Positions 1-13,600 of a DNA stretch of 64,000 bases are shown piece by piece. The stretch comes from Strongylocentrotus droebachiensis (lineage: Eukaryota; Echinodermata; Echinoidea; Camarodonta; Strongylocentrotidae). The DNA lies in NCBI GenBank assembly GCA_035222895.1, contig JAVYIG010000167.1, positions 166,501 through 230,500 of the forward strand. Direction: 5' to 3'. Each line of letters starts with the position of its first letter. Within the stretch, counting starts at the first letter, position 1. The notes under the pieces were generated by a model. The model saw only the letters and a program-made list of their open reading frames with translations, was not told the DNA's origin and ran no database searches. The position numbers were made by a program, and so were the translations under genes.

Positions 1-819
1 TTAGTATTATCTAAGCCACCTTCTGTTAAAAGATTCTATCAAACTCACCCTGACCAGCTGATCACCAAACCTGAACTAGGGTCGTTTGTGTTTCCCTAGG
101 CCTATAACTGTTAGGTCCAATAACACCCAATTAAATTAACAATCACCACCACCACCAACAGCATTATCAACGCACGAGAAACTTTATGACACATCATTTT
201 TAATGCAACAATGTTGATGTTGCTGTTTATTATTTTTCTGGCGAAGTTCGGTGGTGGTGGGGGGGGGGGGGGTTGTTGATAAAATAAACCCTCTGCTTCT
301 AGCTTAGAATATTTAGGTATGATGCATAGGATATAGGGCTGCATGCGATGACAAAAGAAACATATCAAAACGTTTGGGTCACTGAACAGTGCTTGATTTA
401 TTACCAACAAATATTCTATGGAGAATGACGTGAAAAACACGTCTTTTTGTACATCCATCTTTATTCTGCTAAAGGTACTACATATTTTGCCTAGTTTGAC
501 TAGTATAATACGACACAAACTATATATTTGGGGGTAAAGCACACAAATGACGATTTCATTATGATTGGCTATCGCGTTTTATTTGTTAAAGTAGTAAATT
601 TACTGTTATTTTCAGCTCATTTTCTGTGTAAAATCAACGGGTCGGGCGAATGGTACGGGCTGTACAGACATACCGGCTGCACAGAGATACGGGATATGTA
701 ATCTCTTGTGTGCACAGAGCATGATGCATTTTCTTCAATAATTTCAATAGGGTCCATTTAGCTCAAAACGTTTTGATACGTGATGAAAATTGTGTAAAAA
801 TAATTTATATAATACTTAT

Positions 820-925
820 AATATATATATATATATATATATAAACATACATAAACGATAATTATATGTATATTTATATTAAATTATATATTTAATTTCA
901 TATATATGTATGTATATATATATGT
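820..925. repeat. AT-rich microsatellite (TA)n and variants
   Basis: A run of alternating TA at about 823-843 is followed by imperfect TATATGTA-type repeats to about 925. Simple sequence only. Confidence 0.85.
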
Positions 926-999
926 ATTTGTGTGTAAAACCTATACAAGACCTCTGAAATGTCTCGTGGAAATGACTGGTATGGATGATGTCTCCGCAT

Positions 1000-1090
1000 G
1001 GATTCGAACCCTGTTTAAAACTCCACAACGCCTCAACAACTAAGCCGAAACCACTGGCCCTAAAAGGTGGCCTAGTGGTAGCAAGGGTTT
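1000..1090 (-). repeat. Degenerate tRNA-like (SINE-type) segment
   Basis: On the minus strand a perfect pol III B-box (GGGTTCGAATCC, complement of 1000-1011) lies downstream of a weakly tRNA-like stretch. On the plus strand an A-box-like TGGCCTAGTGG occurs near 1070. The two do not form one convincing tRNA, so this is called a tRNA-derived repeat remnant. Confidence 0.3.
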
Positions 1091-1350
1091 AGCCGTTGAG
1101 GAGGTACAGGTGTCATATGGTAAGGGAGGAGGGGGGGGGGGGGGGCTTATGAGCTTACTCGGTGAATGGAATACGAAAGAACAATGCCAATGACAATGGA
1201 TTTCACTTATACGACCGACAGACCTTACGTAATGCACGCAACGTCCACCTACTTGGAAAAAAGCATCCCGTTAGGGAAAGGCATCACAAACATTTCCAAA
1301 GATGGAAGCCTTTCACAACACCAATAATATATGAATCAATTCTGTTGCAG

Positions 1351-1665
1351 GCATCTATGGTCAAGTGACTGTACCACCATCTACTACAGCTGGCCTTGGA
1401 GAGGATGTATCATTGGAGTGTACATCTACAGAAGCAGACCCTATATTTACATGGACTTATTTAACAGAAAGTCAGTTATTATACTATGGGGATGACAAAA
1501 GTACAACTATAGAACGATATGCTAACATAGTGTTACAGGGAGGTACTGATGCACAGACGTCTATTCTGAATATCAATGGTATTGAGCTTGAGGAGGATGG
1601 AGAGTATCTTTGTACTACTACTACAGCTACAGCTACACCTCCTAGAACAATGGTGACTGTAGAAG
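1351..1665 (+). CDS. Gene 1 exon: Ig-like domain 1
   Basis: Phase 1-1 exon of 315 nt after a TTGCAG acceptor and before a GTAGGA donor. It encodes one Ig fold: Cys in VSLECTST, Trp in FTWTYL, and the typical DGEYLC motif near the end, followed by a Thr-rich stretch (CTTTTATATPP) and a VTVEG last strand. The gene 2 counterpart at 43757-44074 is similar over its whole length. A phase 1-1 single-exon Ig module is typical of animal receptors. Confidence 0.9.
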
Positions 1666-4600
1666 GTAGGAACTACTGCATAAACTTTCTCAGAAGATAA
1701 AACCAATACATGGGGTGTGCCTTCACTAGTGCTATTAAAAATGTGCACAATAGTAAAAACGTATGTACATGTATGTCATTATCAGACAAAGAGTTGAAGA
1801 TATGGTGAAGCTCATGTAGCTTTTTTGTTGTCATTTATGCATTTAGATTGCAAGATAAAATATTTCATTAAAGATTAGTCTGTATAAGCCCTGTGGTATC
1901 CATGTTCATGTCACAATATCGATGGTCAATGAACATGATGGTAGTGTAAACAAACTTTTGTTTTTAACTGCAGTTCTTTGATTATCCATAAAGATATTTG
2001 TATTTGATATTTAATAAATCTCTTTTTTCCATACTTTTTTGTAATTCCCATTTTGTGAAGTCCCTTCATCTAGCACAGCTATTTTGCAGGAGGAAACTTT
2101 TGCCATCTCATAAAAAATTAAAAAAGAAAGTCAATTTGTTAATTCACTCATTCTGTGGCATTAAACACTAGACTACTCATGAAAGTCAGAATTTCCCTTT
2201 CTTTAAATAGTAAATTTTGTTTTATGTAGGTTTTAACGAAGCTATATACCTTGTTCATTCTCTTTCATTCATCTTTCGAGAACAGTTGGCTCGGCTTCAA
2301 AGGAAATCGACCTGATCAATATTGATAACTTTGCCAACTACCAAGCTACATGTGATGCTATAGGAAGTAAACCAAAAGAAACTATTACATGGGTCTTAGA
2401 TGGTGTTACTGTTATACAGACTGATGGCATTGTGGAAACAGACCCAGAGACTTCAGCTGATCCTCTATTCGATAAGAGGAGTATGTTCACATTCCCAGCA
2501 TCACCAGATAACTACAATGTGATGTTAGTCTGTCAGATCAGTGGGCATCAGGCGCCCGGCCTTGATAGAAATGAATCAAGATTAGTAGATGTTCAGAGTA
2601 AGTAAAACCTGTTACAGCAACAACCTGTTTAGACATACTGTACCAATTAAAGACCACATCATTTGTTTCCCTTGAAAACTATCTCCAACTGAAACCTGTA
2701 CTGTAGCAACCTGTCTATAGAGACCAGCTGGCTATACAAACTCCTTTGCTTGTTTCCCTTGAGTGTCTTCATAGAGAGGTTTCACAATACATCTTTTTTT
2801 CCTCCTTCTTTCTTTCTCTTTCTTCTTCATATCTTGGTATATGATGTCACATGTCATTACTCATTAGTGTTAAAGTTTGAAGCACCAAACTGCAGCAGAG
2901 TCTAATCAAGAAATTAAAAAATGGCTGTAGTTAAACCACTACACTCCAGTGCATATACCTACGTGTAGGTAACTAGTAGACATCCGTGTATTTCTGGAGG
3001 GTGTCCGTTACCCCATGCAGATTGTTTGTACTTTTAACATTCCAGGTTCATGTCATATCTTCAGGTTAGGTAAAAGCTCAGGCAGCATAAAATTGAACTT
3101 CTTAAAGTGCAAGTAAAATAGAGAAAAGCTTCACGATAAACTTAGTCTCTAGCTATTCTACCAATTAAAGGCACACTGTCCTACTTGTAGCTAATTTCTC
3201 CCTCTATATAGAAAACTTCCCCAATCGGTGCCTGTGGGTCCCCCATGATCCTCTTTTTCTTATGTTAAATGAGAGCTGAGTTAATGAGATAGCCACCTGT
3301 CACAGTTACCTCGCTGGCTCGCTGTGTGTTCTAATCCCTTCTGGCTGAAGTAGTAAAGCCTCCCTTTAAGGTAAACCTGACCCTGACTCTTACATGTAAG
3401 GTCGCAAAGGAAACAAAGAAAACATACTTGTAGATCTTGGATTAAATTCCTTTGATCCAATTTTGAACCAAAGCTGAAGCCCAGGATCGGGTTTTAATTT
3501 TTAGTAGAAGAAGGCATTTGATACCATGTCTTTCTGCATTCTTAGAGTAATATTATATCTTGCATGAAGAAATGTCCAATTCATTATGCAGCTTAAATTT
3601 CCCAGTTCTAGTGTGTATGCAATTCACAACTGAAAAATCTTATGGATGGGCTGCATAGTCCTATAAGATGACATGTAGAAGTAGATAAACGTTCTAAATT
3701 CATTCTGCCTTTAACATTTTCCGCTTCGTTGTTACTCTTCCAGATCCACCAGTACCTGAAAGCATTATGATTGGTTTTGATAGCGATGGAACAGACCTCA
3801 CAGTGTCATGTAACACCAATGATGCAGTAGCAGCAGCTATCCCACCCATGGATTCATTCTACATCTATTCTAATGGAATACTGGTCCTCAAACCTGTATC
3901 AGACAGCACTGTCATCGTACCAGAGCCTGAACAGGATACAGAGTTTACATGTGTAGGTGGCAACTATCTGGAAAATACTACGACTACAACAACTTTTGTA
4001 CCAAGCAGTAAGTACTTCCTTTTTTTTCTTCATTGGATGTTGTGTGAGGGTGATTGGGGGCTCAATACACAGATGCTCCTAGGAATTTAGTTCTCGTTGG
4101 TTATTTTTTCTTTGTGATGATATTGTATTTATCGTATGAATTTGATTGTTGATACTGGAAGTCATGGCTTTCCGTACGAGTTTGATTGTGGAAGATATTC
4201 TGCCTGTGACGTACTTGCATCACAATTTTCCAAATCATTTTAGATTATGAGTTGCGAGTTCTCAATTTTCCATTCATCATTCATGATTTTGTACTTGTGG
4301 TGCAATAGATACATGGGCGGCGATTTATTTTCATGACCAGGGGGGGGGGGGGGGGGGGGGGGCGAAATGCGAGGGACTGGGGAGCAGTGGCGTATCATGA
4401 GCAAAAACTTTTTTTGGGGGAGGGGGGAGAAAAAAAAATCCGCACCCCCACTCTTACTGGTACATGCAGGCCCCGCGGACCAGGTAGAGCAAAGCGAGCG
4501 AAGCAAGTGGAGCGTAAATTGGCGTGGGGTCCGGGGGCAAGGCCCCGGCGGAGGTCAAGGAGTGTAGCCCCATGAAGCTCAGGGTTTTTGGGCATTTAAT

Positions 4601-7600
4601 AACGGTCAGATGAGCATCCAGGGGCCCGTTTCAAAGTCCCTGGTGGGGTCCAGCGGGCAGAGCCCCTAGAAGCTCAGGGAAAACCATGCCATTTTAGCAA
4701 CATTTGTAAATCACTGGTATCGAGTTAGAAATAAATCAAGTTTGAATTTTATTAGGGGGACAACTAACCCCAATCCCCCCATCATTCCGCCAGGGCGAGG
4801 GAGCATAGTGAACGAGAGGGGTGGTAATCACACTCGGGCCAAACGATGAATTTGGCCACCAGCCCGTTGCTTGCGGTGAACCTCATGTTGTTAAGAACCA
4901 GTAACCTGCAAGACGAGTGAACAATTTGGTACCCTATGGGAGGAGGCATGTTAGTGCATTATATTTCAGCATGTAAGGAAAAGTTATTGAACCCCTTGAA
5001 TCTTTTTCCCAACTTTAAAGATATGCTAATATTCTCTTTAGGCACGAGGGCATAAAGATGTCGCTATTATGTTGGCATGATGTTGCAGTGCCAAACTGAC
5101 ACCCGACACAGACAACAAAACAACAACATGTGGCCCTATGCACTTGTCTTACTGATTGTGTAGTTGATTGTCGGCCTCGTGTTAGGCAGATATTTCAGTA
5201 CATTGTACATTGTACATTGGGATACATCTGAATGACGGAAGCAGTTCAGATGTCATGCTTTAAACATATCATCACCGCAAACATTTATTAGGAATTAATT
5301 TTGAAAATAACATTGTTGAAAAAGATGCTGGATTTAATTTAGGCACAGAAAATGTTTTCAACCCCTAAGGGACAATATTAGCTAGGCTGCTAGGACTTGC
5401 TAACTTAAAAGATCACACATTCACAACTTAACAGTTATTATTACATGTATATACATGTACACTCATGGATTGAGCAAAGGTGAAGCAATGAATATAAAAT
5501 GGTTTGCTGAAAAAACGTGAATGTATATTCATTAAATTCCCTGGACTTTATCCCCTGACATTCACTTTAATAATAATAATAACAATAGTGGGTATCCTTG
5601 TATAGTCTCATGGCTGTCAGACTTGATACTCCTGGCAATCCACAATTATTACCCCGCCTTAAAGGGAAATCCAACCCAAATAAACATCCACTTTAAACGA
5701 AAGCAGAAAAATCAGAGAAGCAAACTGATGAAAGTTTCAATTAAATCTGATTAAGTATGAGAAAGTTTACATTTTTGAAAGTTGTAATCCTTATACGTAT
5801 ATGGGCACTTCAAATTGGCTGAAGCGGTGATGTCAATGTAATGTAGTACCGGATTACTCTCTCATCTGTTCCAACATATAAAATGTCTAAAATTTAAATT
5901 TGTCAAAAGTTCATGGCTCAGGAGTGTCTATTCTTTTTAGAGGATCTATACTAATATGCTAGCTTTAATATATTTTGAGTAGTGCCCCAAGAGAGAAGGA
6001 ACTTACGAGAAAAAAACAGAAGTTAGTGATATTTTTGTACACGGCAAATGGTACAGTTATCCACGTCCTACGTCACAATGCATTAACCAAACTACCAATT
6101 TGGGATTTGGATAGACTTAGACCCCTGTTACATACAGTGAGCAGAAAGCCGGGCCAGGCCGCGCGGCCTGGCCTAGCACTGTAAACGCGCAAAAGGCCAA
6201 ATGCGCGGCCAAACTGGCCGCGCATTTGGCCCTGCTCTGGGAGAAGTCTCGGCCACGGCCAGGCCGCGGCCTGGCCCGGCCTTTTCTCACTGTAAACGCA
6301 CGCAGGGCCAGGCCGCGGCCCAACTGTTACCCCGGAAGTGAAATCGCCGTGTATAGGAAATTGGGGAAAAGATTCACTGCAAATCGCGCGCGACCGGATC
6401 TGCACTGTGACCCCCGGCGCGCCCCCAAATAATCGTTTGTTTACATGCAGAGCGCTACTCTGACAAAATATTGAAAGGTTACAATTTAGGCCGCGGCCTG
6501 GCCTAGCACTATAAATTCACAAAATTGCGGGGCCGACTAGGCCTGGCCCGGCCCTGGCCCTTTTCTCACTGTAAACGGGGTCAAAGTGATGTCATATTTC
6601 TAACATTCATAACTTCCTTACTATATTGGTCTGATTCATTTCAAACTTTTTCCATTCTGTTTCTGTTACTTTTCTGATTTCGTACAACCCTGAACCTTGA
6701 AGAATTACTCTCCCAAAAGCGTGAAAGCTATCCTGGAGAGGGCTGTGCTGTGTTGCGTGCTGTTGGTGATGTGCTGTTGGTGAGGTGATGGTGGTTGTTC
6801 TCCGTGCACTATATACAAGTCAACTTATTACAAGAGTTGGATTGCCCTTTAAGCATATGGCTACCATTATGGTGCTCGATCATTTTAAGGTATTAATTTC
6901 ATGCCAGGTACCGTCATTTACTTCACCCGGGACGAGTATGGCAAATGCAAATTAGTGTCTTGACATTGACATTAAACACCAGAGTCTAGCGGCGGGACTT
7001 AGACTGTGAACCGTGTGATCCTCTGTCCAGTGACGTATCCCTAGACACATCCACATTAGCAATTCAAATGTTTCAACAATTCGACTCTGGCACCACCAGT
7101 ACACGTTCAGTAAGGGTACACAGTAGTGTAGTGACTAAACCACACTACTACAGTTAACTACACTCTAAAAAAAACCCCCAATATTGGGTAAAATTTTACA
7201 CTTTACGAGGGTAAAAAGGGAACATGCATGTTTGTTGGGTAAAATTTGACACAGGGGTGGTTGGGTAAAAATTTACCCAGCAAGTGTTTAATGTTTTACC
7301 CAACTGATGTGCAATATATTCGACCCAATGTAAAAGGTAAAATGTTACCCAACGACAACCATGTTCCCTTTTTGACACAACATTGGGTAATTTTTACCCA
7401 ACTCATCCTGGGTACTCGTTTACTTTGTTCTTGTGTAATTTTTTACCCAAAAGTTGGGTAAAATTTTTAACCCAGCCTTATTGTATGATTTTTTATTTCT
7501 ACACAGATTGGGTAAAAAAGAAAATTTGTCCGAGGAGTTGGCTGGAAAAGTATATGTAGTGTAGTGTATAAGTAGCAGACCTCTCTCTTTCTCTTGGCTA

Positions 7601-10600
7601 GACAGTCTTTCGCTTGGCGTGCTCGCAGTAGGTGACTGCATCACGGATGACATTCTCCGTACGAATAATGTGTTGTCCAGAATTATGAGGAATTTCATGT
7701 CCATATTGAGAAGATTTACACGCATTCATGCAAATAAATGCTGCGGAAAGACACAAGTGCATGATCGTAGTCTATTTCGAACAAAGTCGTCCATCCTCTG
7801 TCGATCTTGAACACGATTAATTCGATGAACAGCTGATTCGGAACGACCGACCACGCTAGCGCTTCAATCATAGTTTTTAACGTCAGTTGTGTCATAATAC
7901 CAACGTTTAGGTGTCAAAACTTGTGTTTACCCAACGCGTGGTTCAAATATTAATCTGCATCGTTACTTTCTTACCCCGGAAATGCGCACAGTCGAATTTT
8001 GATATGACACTATGGCAAGTGTAATGAAATTTTGAAGGGACTTGGTGTTTGGCACAAGGTTGGGTAATACTTTACCCAACTTTTTTAAACAGCGATTTTG
8101 CACAGCAAAATTTTGCACTCTATTTTTAGAGTGTACAGATACCCAAGCACCCCAAAAATGTAGCAATATCACTACATACATACATTTCTTGGGTGAAATT
8201 GTGCATGTGTCATACAAATGGCTATTTGTCTAACATCCCCTTTTGCATTTGTTTCATTTTATTTGTTGCTCTTTTCCCATTCCATGAACAGGACCAACCA
8301 CCCCTCCTCCAATGACCGGTATGTCCATCTTTTTCTCTTCCGTTCTATCATTCATGTCATTCATTTATTCTCATTATGAAAACAAACATATGTGTGCATT
8401 ATCATCCACACGAATGCTTATTATCAGTTACCAACAAATTGTACTAAATTTATAACCAAGTTAGAATCAAATTCAAGTCGAAATTATTTAATGAATCAAT
8501 GTGATTATTTTCTTATTCTTAGCTTTCAAATAATTTAAGTGGATTTATTGTCATCAGACATAATTTTATTCATATTCAATAAATTTCCTATCATTGGTTT
8601 TTCTGTCCTCTTTTATGTCAGCCTTTTTTAAAATTTTCTTCATTTCCTTTGTCATTATTTTGACGTATGTAACTATTAACCTCCCTTTTCATGTGCAAGA
8701 ACCTCATGTCAGTATTCCTTCTAATAATCATCCATTCACGCTTGATATGGCCTCACAATTATGCATGCACTATTAAACATGTCCTCCTACTATTCGTAAC
8801 CGTTGCCACTAACCTTAATTGAGAGGTATTTTAGCTTGTAGTATTGAGAGTAACTGTCCTGAAACTCTATTCAATATTATTATGAGGATTGTGCTCACTA
8901 CCCCCCCCCCCCCCCCCCCCCCCCACTGAGCGACTTTTCGGCCGGCGTGATTTTCAAATTTTCGGGAGCAAAACAAAAAAAAGTTGGGCCCCCCCCCCTA
9001 AGAAATCCTGGATCCGCCCCTGTCCAGAAACACTATTGCACATGTGTGTGTGTGAATATGAGACAAACATTGTCACTTTTCCATAAACATTGACTTTCAC
9101 TTTAGACTACAAAACCCAAAACAGTTCCAACATGTTGCATTTAATGTGCTTGTGAATTGTATACATAAAGATTTAAATACCATTTCAAATTTATTTTCCT
9201 TGTCCTGTATTTTCAAATTAAAACATTAAAAGCAGAATAATTCCATTTCTAATTGTTACTTACCCGTGGTAAAAAAAAAAAGGGGGGGGGGAGGCTCTTG
9301 TTTTTTTATTCATTTATTGTTATTGTTCTAGAAATGAACTATGCATAGCCGGTAACTCTGTAGAGAGTGAAAAAGGCCTTAAATAGTAGACCAACCTCAT
9401 ACCACACTCCTTTCTTCACTTTTCATTAGATTTTTTTTCTTCATGTGTCGAATTGACTATGGTCAAGTAATGTTTTGTGTAGATGCACTCTTTAAAAATG
9501 TATATTAAAACCATAAATTTCCCTTTGCAACATACATGTAAGTTATGCTTTTAAACTTAACGTTGGAACTAAAATGACTGTGGTAATTCAATTTGACATT
9601 ATGTATCTCGTAAAGAATAACATTATATTCTTAGGGTCACATATAATGGTTGTAGGAAGAGGTAAATTTAATTTGCTTTAAGATATCTAAGATGGCTTTC
9701 TTTGCTAGTAGTACAGCGGCTATATGCACTATAACCACAGGTGCTAAATATATAGACTTTGATTTTTTATCATTTTAGACATATACTCTTTGAATATTTT
9801 ATGTTATTCTGGACTATGCAAGCCAATAGGATGCTCCGTTTTCTTTGAAACTGACAAGAAATGTAATTTGTTTATACATATATCATCCATATAGAGTATG
9901 CAATTGTTAACGTTTATGTTTAAGCTCTAACATCAACAGATCCAATTACAACAGAAGGAACAACGACAAGCTCGACAGGTAAGGGGAAACGTTTGTTCAA
10001 GATGTTTGATTTAACTTTCAAAAGTGTTATTCTCATTTTATTTATCTACAAGACTTTAGCTTACTTTATTAACGATTAATTTCAACAAATGGCAACATTA
10101 TTATTCCTAAGTGTGTTATTTCTCCTTTTTTCTTTCCAAATTTAACCAATAATGAATAGGTGAGCAACGCATATTAATCAGAAGATGGAAAGAATTGAAT
10201 GTATGACTTTCATGTTTTTTTAAATTATGAAATAAGATACCATTTGAAAATATGCCCAGGAAAGAAAATTGCGTAGTTAAGATAAAATAATAGGACTTGT
10301 GCAAAATAGATTTTAAAATGTGTCTCTATTCAAAAAAAATATTTCAAAAGAAAATGCTATTTAAAAAAAAAGAAGATATAAAAGTAGGGGAGGAAAAGAC
10401 CTGTTTTATCTTAAAACTTTAATTTCTTCTGCTGAATTGGATAAATGTACATGTGAGTCCCGATGTTGAGCCACAATGTATTGCTAACAAAGAATTAACT
10501 CATCAATAATATTCCATAAACATTCGATGAATTGAAAACAATATTAGCTTACATTTTAACATCTTTATCTTGTTAATAGTCTTAACTTAGGAAATAAATA

Positions 10601-13600
10601 GAGATTAATATTGTCATTGCACTAATTAACAACTTGCATGCATTTGAACGGATAATGGAGATTTAAGTGTCTTAGAGCATTTGAGCACACAGTCCGCTTG
10701 ATGCTAATGATAACATCTTCGGATATTTTGCAAAAATTGAAATTAAAACAAAAGTTGTAAAGGAAAAACAAACCCATAGTTTTTCATGTTGATGGTTGGG
10801 GCAGTGGAATACAAACGATCGGTTTACTAACATATTCAGATCTCCAGATCTAACTTTTAAACAAAGGTTGTTCATGACAACCTGGAAGATTGCGCGAAAC
10901 TTGCCCGACATAGCAACAAGTAATGAATGCACAGTGAATTCCAAATATTGTATTTCATTTATTAATAACAAGTTAATGGAATAACTTGTCACAAGGTGCC
11001 CAGGAAATAAACATCCATGAATTGGAATATGTATCTGTTTGTAAACCGGTCTATTTAATATCAATGTGTATATTGTGCTCATGATGCGAATCTATAATGA
11101 TGACATTAGCATCGTTATACAGGGACCATCTGGCTTCCTAGGCAAAGGGTTCAGATATGTACATTGTGCACCACAGAAAAAGAGACTCATAATGATTCTT
11201 GTTTCTACAGTGTACAACAGCACATGTACATTGTACATACTACATACAGAGTATCCATTGTGACATATCGGTTCGATGATTAGACAATCACTTCCTTGTC
11301 TAGCGTCCCTTCACTTACATGATCAATACAACAGGTTTACAACCTTGATCAGCATAACAAAAAAGCTATAGCTACCTTGCTACAAAGGTCATTATCACAA
11401 CAAACTAGACGTTATTTATTTGTATTTCACTAATTTCAATAATACGAAAAATCTATATAGTGCTTAATAAATTTATTAATTTCTGTTTCAATGTGAACAT
11501 AATAAAATATGTACATAGAACATAGAAATGAATAATGACATACAATTTTGTAATAAGATTGTACACAAAAGGAAAATATTGAAGAAAAAAAATGATAACA
11601 GTGTTGACCTAAATGTATACAATGAAACGGAGGGGCATGCTAAATAAGCAACGTTTGTATGACGTGAGCCCCAAATGATTAAGAAAACATAAATATCGGT
11701 TATTTTAGGTCGCACAAAATATGTTTTATGGATGGAGGTAGGGTCGTTCTGCAAAATTCAGTGCTCATTTCTATTCAAAAGATATTTACTACTCACATTA
11801 AAATGTTAGGTAAGAGTAGTAAAACAATAGACAAGGTCATACGGGGTAAATATTTATCATGAATAAACACAAATAAGTACAATTTGATGTTGAATTTGTA
11901 TCAAACACCTATCTACTATCCATATTACCATCTTAAATAAAACATGAATGAAAGGAGCATTCATATAGGGAAGAAACAAGCTTTAATTCACATAACAATT
12001 TAGCAATTCGATTGGAGTGTAAACTGAAACTTTATGTACAATCTTAACAATATAAGTAATTTCATCACTTTAAGCACCAGATGAATAAGCCATTGTAATA
12101 AACTATGCCATTGCAAATTATGATATGTGATAAACAAATATCAGAAAGATCAATATCAAAGGATGTGTATTCATCCAAGCAATGTATATTGTTCCCATGT
12201 TACTTCTGCAAATATATGCCTACAGTATATTTGTGAACACGGACCAGAGTTCAAAGTCCTGTTTATGCTATATGATTGAAGTGAGGCATCATATATAGTA
12301 GGTGAAAACGCATTTCCAAAACTTGTTCCTCAATTTCATGAGGAGGTTCCTGTTTTGATCGCAATGAATTAAATCTGGAATTCCCCTGATTATTTATTTG
12401 ATTCAGTATCTGAATAAAAAACTACTATAGAACGAATCAGGGTTGCTGTTGGTAGAATGTGAACTGATTTTTAAAATTGTAAATTTCATATTTAGAATGA
12501 AACTGTTTATTATTTTATTTTTCTGTATTTTCGTTTTGTATGGCTTACACACGTTCGTAATGGTATTTGTTTAATTACAGTTATTGGGTATAAATTTGAT
12601 TCGTAAAGTTGTTTTGTATCTATAGTAGTATAGATACCTCTATGTGTATGTGATTTTACATTTGCCTCAGCGAATATTTTTCCTGGTATTTTTTTAGTCA
12701 AAATATATGGTAAGGGTTGCAATTAGGCTTTAGGTAGGGTTAGAAGTAAGGGTAAGGGTTAGGGATGCGATTTGGCTTACGGTTAGGTGTAGAGTAAGGG
12801 TTAGTGTTAGGGTTGTGATTGGGTTTACGGTTCGGTTAAGAGTAAGGGTTAGGGTTAGGGGTCCGATTGGGTCTTAGATTAGGTTTAAAGTATAGGGTTA
12901 GGGTTGCGATTTGGGTTTTAAGTTAGGTTTAGAGTGAGGGTAAGGGTAAGGGTTGCGATAGGGTTTAAGGTTAGGTTTAGAGTAAGGGTGAGGGTTGCGA
13001 TTAGATTTCAGGTTAGATTTAGAGTAAGGCTTAGGGTTAGGGCTGCGATTGGGTCTTAGGTTAGGTTTAGGATAAATGTTAGGATAAAGTATAGTATTTA
13101 GTCTAGAGTTGTAGCAAAGAATTTGGTTAGTGTATGAAATGGATCCGGAGCAACCGTCCCGTTAGCATGTGTCATACTAATACTAGTTTTAATGATTTCA
13201 TCTAGAAGCTTGTGTATTTAGACCTTGTATGAAACATTGTTCACCATCCAGATCCCACACCATGCACCTGTGTGCCAACTGGTCTGAGTCCTGGAGCCTC
13301 TGCAGGTATAGCTGTCTTAGCCATCCTGTTAGTGGCTTCTGTCATCATCAACATCGTTCAATTCATCATGTTGAGGAGACAGGAGACCAGACCAGGTGAT
13401 TATATTCATCAACTTTGAAAGATGGGATTAGAACGAAGATAAGCTATGTACATGTTTGTTTCATGATTGTTTTACCTGACTGCTTAAAAAGCATGTGTTT
13501 GCTTGTAAATAATCAACCGCAGAAATGACGGCTTTGAGTCCTCTCCAAGGGACCTGACTTGGTACTGCTTAATGAGATTAAGGAAACATAATACTGGAAG

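Larger units (their letters stand above)
1..1350. other. Upstream non-coding stretch of receptor gene 1
   Basis: No coding exon is recognised here. By analogy with gene 2, whose signal-peptide exon lies 3.2 kb before its first Ig exon, this is probably the first intron of gene 1 with the signal exon upstream of the window. It holds a G homopolymer near 259-272, an AT microsatellite near 820-925, a degenerate tRNA-like segment near 1000-1090 and another G run near 1130-1146. The open frames seen here are low-complexity products of these runs. Confidence 0.6.
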
